Below are positions 8,759 through 17,039 of a stretch of 64,000 nt of DNA, piece after piece. This stretch comes from an uncultured Gluconobacter sp. (GTDB lineage Bacteria > Pseudomonadota > Alphaproteobacteria > Acetobacterales > Acetobacteraceae). The stretch spans positions 67,794-131,793 of the forward strand of contig CALFLO010000077.1 in NCBI GenBank assembly GCA_937880175.1, in the 5' to 3' direction. Position numbers and translations under genes: made by a program. How positions within the stretch are numbered: the first letter of the stretch is position 1; every line of letters begins with the position of its first letter. The notes beneath the pieces were generated by a model that saw only the letters and a list, made by a program, of their open reading frames with translations, was not told the DNA's origin and did no database searches.

Positions 8759-10933
8759 ATGACGCAGACAGCTTCGTTTTCCGGCCCGAAGACCTTCCGC
8801 AGGGTTTGTGGCGTTTTGGGGCTGCTTGCGGCGGGGAGTGTACTGGCCGGGGGGCTGGGAAGCACAGCCCGGGCGGAAGAAAGCCTGCTGCCCGTTCCGC
8901 AGGCTGTGTCCGTGTCCAACGGCGTTGCCTCCATTGGCGGTGGGATACAGGTCGTGTGGGATACGCGCCCCTCTCCCCTGCTGCTGCGGGCCGTGGCGCG
9001 GTTCACGACACGTCTGACGGCGATCGCCGGGCCTGCGGGACAGGGCTCTCCCTATGTGCTGCATGTTTCGGCCGGGTCGGACCGTGCCTATCTGAGTGTG
9101 GATGAAAAAGAGCGTTACGCGCTCACGACCTCCGCCACAGGCGCGCGGCTGGAGGCGGACGGACCGGCGGGTGTGATCCACGGGCTTGCGACCCTCCTTC
9201 AGCTCGTGCGGGTCACGCCCGAGGGCGCTTCGGTCGAGCGGGTTCATATCGACGACGCCCCCCGGTTTGCCTGGCGCGGTCTGCTGATGGATGTGGCCCG
9301 GCATTTCGATACGGTCGAGACCGTGGAGCGGCAGCTTGATGCGATGGAACTGGTCAAGCTCAACGTGCTGCACTGGCATCTGAGTGACGGCTTTGCGTTC
9401 CGGGTCGAGAGCCGGACATATCCGCAACTGCAGGCCATGACATCGCTGGGGCAGTATTATACGCAGGCTCAAATCCGTGAGGTCGTGGCGTATGCGGCGG
9501 ATCGTGGCATTCGTGTCGTGCCGGAATTTGACGTGCCGGGCCATGCGCTGGCGATCGTACAGGCCTATCCGGAGTTGGCCGCACAGCCTCTGCCTGACAT
9601 GAACATCAAGGGGGAAAACCTCAACAACGCCGCGCTGGACCCCACCAAGCCGCAGACCCTGCGCTTTGTGCGCGTGTTCTATGCCGAGATGGGCAGCCTT
9701 TTCCCGGACCGGTATATTCATGCAGGCGGTGACGAAGTCGTGGCGTCCCAGTGGACGAAGAACCCCGCCATTGCCGCCTACATGAAGGCACACGGTTTCG
9801 AAACGGCTCCCGCGCTTCAGGCCGCTTTTACGGGCGAAGTTGCGAAAATCATTGCCGCACAAGGTCGCGTGATGATGGGCTGGGATGAAATCAGCGAAGC
9901 GCCGATCCCTAAGAATGTGGTCGTCGAGCCCTGGCGGGCCTCTAAATGGACGGGTTCCGCAACGCGGGCCGGGCATCCGGTCGTGGTGTCTGCGGGGTAT
10001 TATCTGGATCTGCTGCGCCCGTCCGCCACGCATTATGCAGTCGATCCGTATGATACGAAGGCGGATGGGCTGACTGCGGACCAGCTGGCGAAATTCCCGC
10101 CTAAAAATCCGGATTTTTTCGTACCGTTCACGATGGATGAGAACGCGCCGCCGCTGGACGAGGGCCAGAAGGCGCTGGTCATGGGGGCGGAAGGCACGCT
10201 CTGGGCGGAAATGGTATCCGAACCGATGCTGGATTCGCGGCTCTGGCCCCGGATGGCGGCACTGGCCGAGCGGTTCTGGTCCGCGCAGGATGTGCGTGAC
10301 ATCCCCGATCTTCAACGGCGCCTGCCGCTTGTGATGGCGGAGCTTGAGGCAACGGGATTGCAGGCGACACAGCATCAGGAAGCCATGCGTGATGCCATGA
10401 CGCAAGGGCATCCGGAGCCGCTGAAAATCCTGACCGAAGTGACCGTGCCCGTCCGGAATTATGCGCTCAACCGTCTCGCCGCCCCCACCGGAGGCGCTAT
10501 GCTGTCGGCGCCTGTGGCGGTGACGGATCCGGATGCGTTCGCAGCGATCCAGTTCAATGCGATGGCCGCGCGTTATGTCGGTGGCGAGGCCGCGCTCGCC
10601 GCGCCTCTGCGCCAGATGCTTCAGCGCTGGGCCGGGAATGACGCGGCCTTCGTCGCGAGTGCGAAGGGGATCCCGGCGCTGGAAAACGTCGTGCCGGTCT
10701 CCCATGCCGTTGGATTGCTGTCGCGTGCGGGACTGAAGGCTCTGGATGAGCGGGACGGCTCAGCCTGGCGTATTGATGCGACCCGATTGCTTCAGGAGCA
10801 GGAGGCAGCCTTTGCGGGCTCGGCCAGCATGCTGGCGTCCCGCTACAGTCCGCAGCCGCCGGGAGGACTGCTGATTGCGATCCTGCCGGGGATCCGTGCG
10901 CTTCTCACGGGTGTGGCGCCTCAGCCGGAGTGA
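8759..10933 (+). CDS. Beta-N-acetylhexosaminidase, glycoside hydrolase family 20
   Basis: A 724-residue exported hydrolase that removes terminal beta-linked GlcNAc/GalNAc from chito-oligosaccharides, glycans or peptidoglycan fragments. A signal peptide spans about residues 1-40 (cleavage near ARAEE), followed by the small GH20 N-terminal domain and a TIM barrel starting near RFAWRGLLMDVARHF. The catalytic Asp-Glu pair is D325-E326 in the HAGGDEV motif; substrate-assisted catalysis is the family mechanism. It extends about 200 residues past the barrel with a poorly characterised C-terminal region. It lies 30 bp after the binding-protein gene, an unusual operon partner for a FecCD importer and possibly fortuitous. 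Confidence 0.88.
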   Translation: MTQTASFSGPKTFRRVCGVLGLLAAGSVLAGGLGSTARAEESLLPVPQAVSVSNGVASIGGGIQVVWDTRPSPLLLRAVARFTTRLTAIAGPAGQGSPYVLHVSAGSDRAYLSVDEKERYALTTSATGARLEADGPAGVIHGLATLLQLVRVTPEGASVERVHIDDAPRFAWRGLLMDVARHFDTVETVERQLDAMELVKLNVLHWHLSDGFAFRVESRTYPQLQAMTSLGQYYTQAQIREVVAYAADRGIRVVPEFDVPGHALAIVQAYPELAAQPLPDMNIKGENLNNAALDPTKPQTLRFVRVFYAEMGSLFPDRYIHAGGDEVVASQWTKNPAIAAYMKAHGFETAPALQAAFTGEVAKIIAAQGRVMMGWDEISEAPIPKNVVVEPWRASKWTGSATRAGHPVVVSAGYYLDLLRPSATHYAVDPYDTKADGLTADQLAKFPPKNPDFFVPFTMDENAPPLDEGQKALVMGAEGTLWAEMVSEPMLDSRLWPRMAALAERFWSAQDVRDIPDLQRRLPLVMAELEATGLQATQHQEAMRDAMTQGHPEPLKILTEVTVPVRNYALNRLAAPTGGAMLSAPVAVTDPDAFAAIQFNAMAARYVGGEAALAAPLRQMLQRWAGNDAAFVASAKGIPALENVVPVSHAVGLLSRAGLKALDERDGSAWRIDATRLLQEQEAAFAGSASMLASRYSPQPPGGLLIAILPGIRALLTGVAPQPE

Positions 10934-10993
10934 GGCCCTCACTTATTGTGCCGCAGGGATGGATTTCCTCAGCGGGGCGGGGGAAAAGAACAT

Positions 10994-11656
10994 ATGACAC
11001 GTTTTCCGATCCTCCTCCTCGACTATGACGGCACTCTGGCGGAAACGCAGCCGGCCATTCTGCGCAGCCTGAAAGAAGCGTTCGGTGCTGTCGGTGTGAC
11101 CGCACCGTCCACGAACGTCCTCAAACAGGAACTGACCCGGGGTGGTACGCTCCAGACGCTGTTTCAGGCGATCGTGCCCGACAGCGACGCGCAGGACGCG
11201 GCCTCCTTCGTGCGGCATTACCGGGCGTTCTACCCCGCGGCCGATGACGAAGAGACGGTCCTGTTCGACGGCGTGGTGGAAACGCTTGCCGCTCTGAAGG
11301 CGCAGGGAAAAACCCTGGCCATTCTCAGCAACAAGCATGCGCCCACTGTTCTTGCGAGCCTTGCGCGGTTTGGTCTGGAAGGGTTTTTCAGCGAAGTCGT
11401 GGCGTCAGAGCCGAACTTTCCGCACAAGCCGGATCCGCGCGTGATGGACGAGCGTGTTCTCCCGCTCTTTCCCGGCCAGCCACGCTCCGCTTTCCTGATG
11501 GTGGGCGACACCGTCGCCGACCTCCAGTTCGCCCGCAATGCTGGGATCGCGTCATGCTGGGCCAGTTACGGCCATGGGTCTGCGACCCAGTGCGCGGCAC
11601 TTCAACCAGACATGCGGATCGACAGTTTCAGAGATATTCTGGTGCAGGACGCCTGA
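10994..11656 (+). CDS. HAD-superfamily phosphatase, phosphoglycolate phosphatase-like
   Basis: A 220-residue cytoplasmic HAD hydrolase. Motif I is DYDGT with nucleophile D10 and acid/base D12; motif II is the Ser of SNKHA; motif III is the Lys of HKPDPR; motif IV is GDTVADLQFA. The helical cap between motifs I and II places it with Gph/PpaX/beta-phosphoglucomutase-like enzymes; the substrate is unknown. An upstream frame extends to 10946, but ATG 10994 follows a G-rich ribosome site (GGGCGGGGGAAAA) and starts exactly at the family's beginning (MTRFPILLLDYDGT). The gene ends 15 bp before the convergent glycosyltransferase stop. Confidence 0.85.
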   Translation: MTRFPILLLDYDGTLAETQPAILRSLKEAFGAVGVTAPSTNVLKQELTRGGTLQTLFQAIVPDSDAQDAASFVRHYRAFYPAADDEETVLFDGVVETLAALKAQGKTLAILSNKHAPTVLASLARFGLEGFFSEVVASEPNFPHKPDPRVMDERVLPLFPGQPRSAFLMVGDTVADLQFARNAGIASCWASYGHGSATQCAALQPDMRIDSFRDILVQDA

Positions 11657-11660
11657 AGAG

Positions 11661-11709
11661 GTGGTCAGCTGTCAGTCAGCCTCTTCCTGACTGTCAGCAG
11701 ACCACTTTT
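11661..11709. terminator. Terminator hairpin shared by convergent genes
   Basis: The 19-bp stem runs GTGGTCAGCTGTCAGTCAG against CTGACTGTCAGCAGACCAC with two mismatches and a 7-nt loop, followed by TTTT. Most of it lies inside the last codons of the minus-strand glycosyltransferase gene, so the HAD gene's terminator is partly made of its neighbour's coding sequence. Confidence 0.7.
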
Positions 11710-13075
11710 CAAACGGCACCTGATCGCGGATCGACTGCATATAAGCCAGCATGGCCTGCGTCCGCTCACCGATCCCCCAGAAATGGACGAACCCCGTGTA
11801 CTGCATCTGCGGCCGCTTTGGCATGTGAAGACCGCTCATTCTGATGGCATGATCGCAGTAATATGCAATTTTTTCAGTCAGAAATGCAGGATCGATAGAG
11901 CGCGTTAACAGACAGATATAATTGGCGATGCTTTGATCGAAATGGCTGAGACTTCTTCTGTCCTGCATTTTTTCAGAAAAGCGATAGATGCAGGCATGAA
12001 TGGTCTTCAAAATAACGTCGAAGTCTTCGATCCGGGGGATCGAGATCAGCCCGGAATTAAATCCGGGAACATCAAGGTTATATTCCTTGCAACGAGAATC
12101 CATTTCAAATAATTCCGCACCAACGGAAGGGCTTTCCCGCAAAATGGAGAAATCTTCCCTCTGTGCCGAAATGGAATTGCTTTTGAATATGGTCTCGAAT
12201 GTTTCGTTGATTTCCCTGTCTACGACGATATCGGTGTCCATGTAGAGTAAGGGGCTGAACTGGTAGAGCGGTTTCCATTCCGTAATCCGGAAGCGTGCTG
12301 CATAAAAATCCAGATTGGCCTGACCGTACAGATTCCAGACATGACATGTGAAGAACTCTGTCGAAGGACATTGCTCCCGCAGAACATGTTCTGGAAGATC
12401 AGTAACGATCAAAACATCTCCTTTATATTTTCCGAATTCGGACAGCGACGCCAGACTAACTTCTAGCGTGTCCAGGCAGAACCGTCCGAAAGCACAGAAA
12501 TAGACCAGCGGGCGGTAAAGTTTGAAACGGTGCGGCATCCATAGATCGCCCCACAGAACGATCTCCGAGAGATACCCCTCCCGGGTTTTCGTAACGGGGC
12601 TGCCAGAATGTGTCGTGAAATTTTCGGAAACGCTGAAAGTATTGTCACCAACCTTGATCTGGAAGTCTTCCAGAAGCTGGATATCGGACGGCCCTATTTT
12701 TTTGCCTGTTTCGTCAATCCATTCGTGCGTGATGAAAAAATGGAGTTTTTCAATCTCGCTCTGCGTCAGGACGAGAAACTGTTCCCAAGGGTTTCGGTGT
12801 TCCTGGAAGATGGAAATGCTGCCATCAAAATGGGCCGTCAGATACCCGTCCCGGGCTTTGAGAAAAGTATAGCCATCTTCATTTACCGGAATGAATGGGC
12901 CAAAGCCTTCGAAACCCGTATGAAGGTGGCAATGGCTGCTATAAAAAGGATGGCAGTTATCAGTTCCGGTCATGGCTTCCAGTCTGAAATGCTTCATGAA
13001 GCCAGAAGTTGGATCTCTGACGACCACAGTCCCCCATCTCGTCAGAAGGCCGCAATACTCCGGTTGATCGTGCAT
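11672..13075 (-). CDS. GT8-like glycosyltransferase with possible fascin-like N-terminal domain
   Basis: The C-terminal half (from about residue 190) looks like a nucleotide-sugar glycosyltransferase of the GT8 type: a DxD metal site in YMDTDIVV, a later NSGL motif and a His-containing end (FVHFWG). The N-terminal 180 residues contain repeats such as GYTFLKARDGYLTAHFDGSI and NPWEQFLVL, which resemble fascin/beta-trefoil repeats; this is a pattern judgement. No signal peptide is seen. ATG 13075 was preferred (ACGGA just upstream) over a GTG at 13118-13120 that lacks a ribosome site. Base composition is visibly lower in GC than the neighbours, a possible sign of transfer. Acceptor and donor are unknown. 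Confidence 0.75.
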   Translation of the reverse strand: MHDQPEYCGLLTRWGTVVVRDPTSGFMKHFRLEAMTGTDNCHPFYSSHCHLHTGFEGFGPFIPVNEDGYTFLKARDGYLTAHFDGSISIFQEHRNPWEQFLVLTQSEIEKLHFFITHEWIDETGKKIGPSDIQLLEDFQIKVGDNTFSVSENFTTHSGSPVTKTREGYLSEIVLWGDLWMPHRFKLYRPLVYFCAFGRFCLDTLEVSLASLSEFGKYKGDVLIVTDLPEHVLREQCPSTEFFTCHVWNLYGQANLDFYAARFRITEWKPLYQFSPLLYMDTDIVVDREINETFETIFKSNSISAQREDFSILRESPSVGAELFEMDSRCKEYNLDVPGFNSGLISIPRIEDFDVILKTIHACIYRFSEKMQDRRSLSHFDQSIANYICLLTRSIDPAFLTEKIAYYCDHAIRMSGLHMPKRPQMQYTGFVHFWGIGERTQAMLAYMQSIRDQVPFEKWSADSQEEAD

Positions 13076-13233
13076 GATTCCGTCTCGTCTTGGTTGTCTG
13101 ACTGGATGATATTCAGCCACCTATAGCGATTATCAGACCGATAGAATAATGTCGATATTCGACGATCGCAGCAGGAAGTTTCCGTCTGCTTAATTCTGGG
13201 AACAGTAAATATATAGTCAGCTTTTCCGGGGAT

Positions 13234-14310
13234 TTATTGTTGTGGTGCGGGGGCGATGCTGCCGCGCAGGATCAGTTCGGTTTCCAGAATGACATTTTCG
13301 CTACCTGTTGCTGCGTTCAGCAGGCGGACGGCTTCCGTGCCTTTCCGTTCGTGGGGCTGGCGGACCGTGCTGAGATCGGCGGGTTCGGCTGACGGGATGT
13401 CGTCGAAGCCGAAAATCGACACGTCCTGCGGGATGTTCAGGCCAAGTGCGCGGATCGTCTGCATGGCGCCGATGGCTACGCGGTCGCTCATCGCGAGGAT
13501 GGCGGTCGGGCGCTGGGCGCGGTTGAGAAGATGGCGCACGCCTTCCGCGCCCATGTCTTCGGAATTGATCGGGATTTCCCAGGTCGGGACGTCTTCGGGG
13601 GCGATGCCGGCGTCCTGCAGAGCGTGAACATAGCCTTCAAGCCGCATGGCGATGGTGCTGTGAGCGATATTGGCGCGGCGTTTGGCGGTCAGCGGGCCGA
13701 AATATCCGTCATGGGCGGTCTTGAGCGACAGGATGCCGAAATGCCGGTGCCCGAGATCGAGGAGGGTCTTTGCCGCGCGGTAAGCTGATCCGCGATCATC
13801 GATCCCGACATAGGGCACGCCATCGAGGCGGGGCTGGTCCACGACCACGAGGGGCACGTTGCGCTGCTGGGCCATCAGGACGCAGCGGCTGTCGGGCGCA
13901 ACGGAATACAGGATGTAGCCGTCTACGGCGGCATTGCCCAGCGAGACGGGGGCTGCGCGATTGCGCAGGTTGCTGCCAGCGGAAATCATCGCCAGATCGG
14001 TTTCCAGCTCGTCGCAGGAGCGGGCGACGCCGTTCAGGACACTGAGGATCGCGGGATCGGTGAAGGCGTAGGGCAGGTCTTCGCTGAAGAGGAAGCCCAG
14101 CGCGCCGGCGCGGCCGGTGGCGAGCTGTTTGGCGGCCGGATCGGGGCCGGTATAGCCCAGCTCCTGGGCTGCTGCGAGGATCCTCTCACGCAGCGCGGCC
14201 GAGAGCTGGCCCGGACGGATATAGGCGTTCGAGACCGTTGTATGGGAGACGCCGACCTGCGCTGCCACATCCTTGAGTGTTACCTTGCGGCGGTCGTGCT
14301 GTCGGGTCAT
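13234..14310 (-). CDS. LacI-family transcriptional regulator
   Basis: A 358-residue LacI/GalR regulator. The N-terminal helix-turn-helix reads VTLKDVAAQVGVSHTTVSNA (residues 10-29), followed by a hinge and a periplasmic-binding-protein-like sensor domain (GALGFLFSEDLPYAF, later SIFGFDDIPSAEPADLSTVRQP). It probably represses a sugar-related gene, but none adjoins it: the nearest neighbours are a glycosyltransferase downstream on the same strand and a small secreted protein upstream. An inverted repeat 60-100 bp upstream of its start may be its own operator, so autoregulation is plausible. Confidence 0.9.
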   Translation of the reverse strand: MTRQHDRRKVTLKDVAAQVGVSHTTVSNAYIRPGQLSAALRERILAAAQELGYTGPDPAAKQLATGRAGALGFLFSEDLPYAFTDPAILSVLNGVARSCDELETDLAMISAGSNLRNRAAPVSLGNAAVDGYILYSVAPDSRCVLMAQQRNVPLVVVDQPRLDGVPYVGIDDRGSAYRAAKTLLDLGHRHFGILSLKTAHDGYFGPLTAKRRANIAHSTIAMRLEGYVHALQDAGIAPEDVPTWEIPINSEDMGAEGVRHLLNRAQRPTAILAMSDRVAIGAMQTIRALGLNIPQDVSIFGFDDIPSAEPADLSTVRQPHERKGTEAVRLLNAATGSENVILETELILRGSIAPAPQQ

Positions 14311-14369
14311 GGTTCGGGTCTGTCCAGTAACGACACCAGACCCGTCATGTCAGATCCTGACGCTCGCAG

Positions 14370-14412
14370 TATGGTGTCAGTGTTCTTTTGAAAATCACTG
14401 GAAACACCATAC
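14370..14412. promoter_or_regulatory. Inverted repeat upstream of LacI gene, candidate operator
   Basis: ATGGTGT (14371-14377) is mirrored by ACACCAT (14404-14410), with inner arms CAGTG and CACTG flanking an AT-rich centre. It lies upstream of the LacI-family gene and downstream of the small secreted-protein gene. Its larger spacing differs from a compact LacI operator, so it may be two half-sites or an RNA hairpin. Confidence 0.45.
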
Positions 14413-14527
14413 CCATTCTGCCGGACGGAAACCAGTCACGGGCGCGGGAGGATTTACGAAAATTGAAAATTTCCTATCTGCCTCCGCGCAGGGGCTGGCT
14501 GTGGGTCTTTCTGCGTCAGATGCAGGG

Positions 14528-14785
14528 TCAGTCCTGTTTCGGCTTCGCTGCGGGTGTCTTCTTTGCCTGTGGCACGGGCGTGAACATTGCGCGGCATTTT
14601 GGGGAGAGCTGGTCGATCTTCTTTTTCATGCAGGCTGTGATCTTGGCCTCGTTGGGGATGGCCAGTGTACAGAGACGCAGCGCATCGCCCTTGCAGGCCT
14701 GCGTCTGTTCTTCACGGGTCGCGGCGGGAGCGGCCTGCGTCAGTGCAAATGTCAGTCCGGTCAGGGCAATGAAATAACGGATCAT
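14528..14785 (-). CDS. Small secreted protein with conserved cysteines
   Basis: An 85-residue protein with a clear signal peptide (MIRYFIALTGLTFALTQAAPA, then AATREE). The mature part has the spacing C-x7-LC, AC and KC (ACKGDALRLC, ITACMKKK, SPKCRAMF), four cysteines that probably form two disulfides in the periplasm, then a Lys/Pro-rich tail. The pattern is familiar from short uncharacterised alphaproteobacterial proteins. The ribosome site is excellent (AAGGAG, 7 nt from ATG), which makes this a firmer gene than the longer overlapping frame on the plus strand. Function unknown. Confidence 0.75.
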   Translation of the reverse strand: MIRYFIALTGLTFALTQAAPAATREEQTQACKGDALRLCTLAIPNEAKITACMKKKIDQLSPKCRAMFTPVPQAKKTPAAKPKQD

Positions 14786-14912
14786 GTGTTTTCTCCTTAC
14801 CTTCAGGTAAGCGTATGAAGCATTTTGCAGTTTCAGGCTGAAACAACTTTATCGCAACGGCAATCGTGATCCGATGTTCAATAAGGACCTTACAATTCCT
14901 GATTGAGAACTG

Positions 14913-15296
14913 TCAGGGATGAAGAATACGGGCAAATCGTGCCGACGCCGCCGGTCCGGGTGTGCTCTCGGCTACGGGTGATGGCAGTTCCGGCGGAAGG
15001 GCGCCGGGCTGGAGGCTCATCAGCAGGGCGCGGGCGCGGCGGGCATCCGGCGTGTCGGTCCAGCAGTAATGGATGGCGCGGGATTCGCGCTGGGATTCGA
15101 TCAGGCCCGCGCGCCTGAGGGCGCCGAGGTGCTGGCTCAGCGTGGGCTGGCCGATGCCGGTCATGGTCTCGATTTCGCTGACGGCATGGGTGCTGTCGAG
15201 CAAGGCGGAGAGGATCATGAGGCGCTGCGGCTGGGCGAGGATGCGCAGCCATTCCGCCAGTTCGCGGCTTTTCTCAAGGGGAAGCAGAACGGTCAT
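14913..15296 (-). CDS. ArsR-family repressor of the sulfide module
   Basis: A 127-residue winged-helix repressor. The recognition region reads MTGIGQPTLSQHLGALRRAGLI (residues 45-66), followed by the wing (ESQRESRAIHYCW). Related regulators that respond to sulfane sulfur (BigR, SqrR) use a Cys pair; here only one Cys (C78) is present, so a different chemistry or a mixed disulfide would be needed. ATG 15296 overlaps the peroxiredoxin stop (ATGA), so the two are coupled; a longer frame begins upstream but would run far into the peroxiredoxin gene. The divergent lactamase/SQR operon is the likely target. Confidence 0.82.
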   Translation of the reverse strand: MTVLLPLEKSRELAEWLRILAQPQRLMILSALLDSTHAVSEIETMTGIGQPTLSQHLGALRRAGLIESQRESRAIHYCWTDTPDARRARALLMSLQPGALPPELPSPVAESTPGPAASARFARILHP

Positions 15297-15940
15297 GAGC
15301 GCTCCCGCGTCATGGGCTGGAAGAACCATTTCGCACCGGCTTTTTCCACGGCGGCCTGTGTTTGGAGCGGCGGGGCGACGGTGCGCTGTCCGGGCTGCCA
15401 GCTTTCGGGCGTGAGCGCACCTGCGCGGTCCACTTCCTGAAGGGCGCAGAGCAGGCGCAGGAGTTCGGGAACGGAGCGCCCCACCGTGGCCGGGTAGTTC
15501 AGGATGGCGCGGATAATGCCTGACGGGTCGATGACGAAGACCGAGCGCACGGTAGCGCTGTCCTGTGCCGCACTGTCCAGCATGCCATAGGCGCGGGCGA
15601 CGGCGAGTGAGGGGTCTTCGATGATGGGGAACGGGATATGGACATCGAACTGCGTGTGGATGGCGTCAACCCAGGCGAGATGGGCGGGCAGGCTGTCCGC
15701 CGAGATGCCGAGCAGTGCGCAGTCCCGCTTCTGGAACTCTTCCGCGCTGCGGGCGAGCGCGATGAACTCGCTGGTGCAGACGGGTGTGAAATCGGCGGGA
15801 TGGGCGAAAAGCAGGACCCAGTGTCCGCGCAGGGCGCTCATGATGAATTCGCCATGCGTGGTGCGGGCGCTGAAATCCGGAGCACGGTCGCCAATGCGCA
15901 GGAGCGGAAGAGGGGTTTCAGCAGAAGAGGATACGTTCAT
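15293..15940 (-). CDS. Peroxiredoxin, 1-Cys (Prx6-like)
   Basis: A 215-residue peroxiredoxin that reduces peroxides and possibly persulfides. The active-site motif HPADFTPVCT gives peroxidatic C55. The usual resolving-Cys position near the C-terminus (VCPAxW in AhpC) reads TPESWQPG, so it looks like a 1-Cys enzyme that needs an external thiol; C74 and C167 are other cysteines. It is the first gene of a two-gene operon with the ArsR repressor and diverges from the persulfide dioxygenase-like gene, which points to a role in sulfur or redox stress. Confidence 0.88.
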   Translation of the reverse strand: MNVSSSAETPLPLLRIGDRAPDFSARTTHGEFIMSALRGHWVLLFAHPADFTPVCTSEFIALARSAEEFQKRDCALLGISADSLPAHLAWVDAIHTQFDVHIPFPIIEDPSLAVARAYGMLDSAAQDSATVRSVFVIDPSGIIRAILNYPATVGRSVPELLRLLCALQEVDRAGALTPESWQPGQRTVAPPLQTQAAVEKAGAKWFFQPMTRERS

Positions 15941-15967
15941 GATCCGGTTCCAAAAGCATCAGGGCGC

Positions 15968-16006
15968 TTGACATGCAACACTTACAATATTAACTTAACA
16001 GTTAAT
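15968..16006 (+). promoter_or_regulatory. Promoter and palindromic operator of the sulfide operon
   Basis: A perfect palindrome, ATTAACT-TAAC-AGTTAAT, spans 15989-16006. It covers the -10 region of a possible promoter whose -35 is TTGACA at 15968-15973. It lies between the ArsR-containing operon and the lactamase/SQR operon, which is where an ArsR repressor such as BigR would bind. Confidence 0.65.
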
Positions 16007-16048
16007 GAAAGTGTCGTAAAGGCATCCCACAGCCAGAAGGTGAACGCC

Positions 16049-16975
16049 ATGCATGATGCAGCAATCCAGGCCGCAACCGGCCAGATCCGGCGCACCGAAG
16101 AAGGCGCGGCCCCCGCTCCGGTGGTCTGTACGTTTTTTGATGAAGCGACGAACACCGCTACGCATGTCGTCCATTGTCCGGTCACGAAGCACGCGGCTGT
16201 TATCGACTCTGTGCTTGATTATGATGCTGCCGCCGGGCGTACGTCCCATGGATCGGCGCAGGCCATTGTCGACTATGTGGAGCGCGAAGGTCTGACCGTT
16301 GACTGGCAGCTTGAGACGCATGCCCATGCCGACCATCTGTCCGCGGCCCCCTGGTTGCAGGAAAAGATTGGCGGGAAGCTGGGGATCGGCGCAGATATTA
16401 CGCGGGTCCAGGCTGTGTTCGGCAAGATCTTCAATGCCGGGACGCGGTTTGCGCGGGACGGGTCGCAGTTCGATCGTCTGTTCAAAGACGGTGAGACGTT
16501 CCGGATCGGGGAGCTTCCCGTGACGGTGCTGCATGTTCCAGGCCATACGCCCGCGGATATGGCCTTTGTGATCGGCAACGCCGCTTTTGTGGGCGATACG
16601 ATCTTCATGCCGGATTTCGGGACGGCGCGGGCGGATTTCCCGGGCGGCGATCCGGGGCAGCTTTTCCGCTCCATCCGGCGTCTGCTGTCGCTGCCGGTCG
16701 AGACGCGTCTGTTCCTGTGCCATGACTACAAGGCCCCGGGCCGGGATGAATATGCCTGGATGACCACGGTCGGGCATGAACGCGGCTACAACATCCATGT
16801 TCATGATGGTGTGAGCGAAGAGGAATTCGTGAAAATGCGGACGGAGCGCGATGCCACGCTGGCGATGCCGCGTCTGCTGATGCCGTCCGTGCAGGTCAAT
16901 ATGCGCGGGGGGCACCTGCCCGAGCCCGAGGCTGATGGCGTGAGCTACATCAAGATCCCCGTGAACCGCGTTTGA
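16049..16975 (+). CDS. Metallo-beta-lactamase-fold persulfide dioxygenase-like hydrolase
   Basis: A 308-residue protein of the ETHE1/Blh/glyoxalase II group. The metal motif THAHADHL places H91, H93, D95 and H96; VPGHTPADM, GDTIF and LCHDYK give the remaining ligands. ETHE1-type enzymes oxidise glutathione persulfide to sulfite, which fits the neighbouring SQR and TauE/SafE exporter. In Blh proteins a DUF442 domain is fused to this lactamase; here it is instead fused to the SQR downstream. ATG 16049 follows AGAAGGTGA; the frame extends upstream through the promoter, which cannot be coding. Glyoxalase II activity cannot be excluded from sequence. Confidence 0.85.
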   Translation: MHDAAIQAATGQIRRTEEGAAPAPVVCTFFDEATNTATHVVHCPVTKHAAVIDSVLDYDAAAGRTSHGSAQAIVDYVEREGLTVDWQLETHAHADHLSAAPWLQEKIGGKLGIGADITRVQAVFGKIFNAGTRFARDGSQFDRLFKDGETFRIGELPVTVLHVPGHTPADMAFVIGNAAFVGDTIFMPDFGTARADFPGGDPGQLFRSIRRLLSLPVETRLFLCHDYKAPGRDEYAWMTTVGHERGYNIHVHDGVSEEEFVKMRTERDATLAMPRLLMPSVQVNMRGGHLPEPEADGVSYIKIPVNRV

Positions 16976-17039
16976 GCCGGGCGCGTCTGAGCCTGATATT
17001 TCCGGCACGTCTGTGCCTTCTTCCGTTTCTGGAGTTCCC

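Noticed and set aside
8561..10705. 714-codon open frame opposite the hexosaminidase
   Set aside because: Antisense to a gene with intact catalytic motifs; His/Arg-rich low-complexity translation.
14388..14777. 129-codon plus-strand frame overlapping the small secreted protein
   Set aside because: No ribosome site or family features; the opposite strand has a clean signal peptide and AAGGAG.
15638..16048. 137-residue N-terminal extension of the persulfide dioxygenase-like protein
   Set aside because: It runs through the peroxiredoxin gene, the promoter and the palindrome; the ribosome site precedes ATG 16049.
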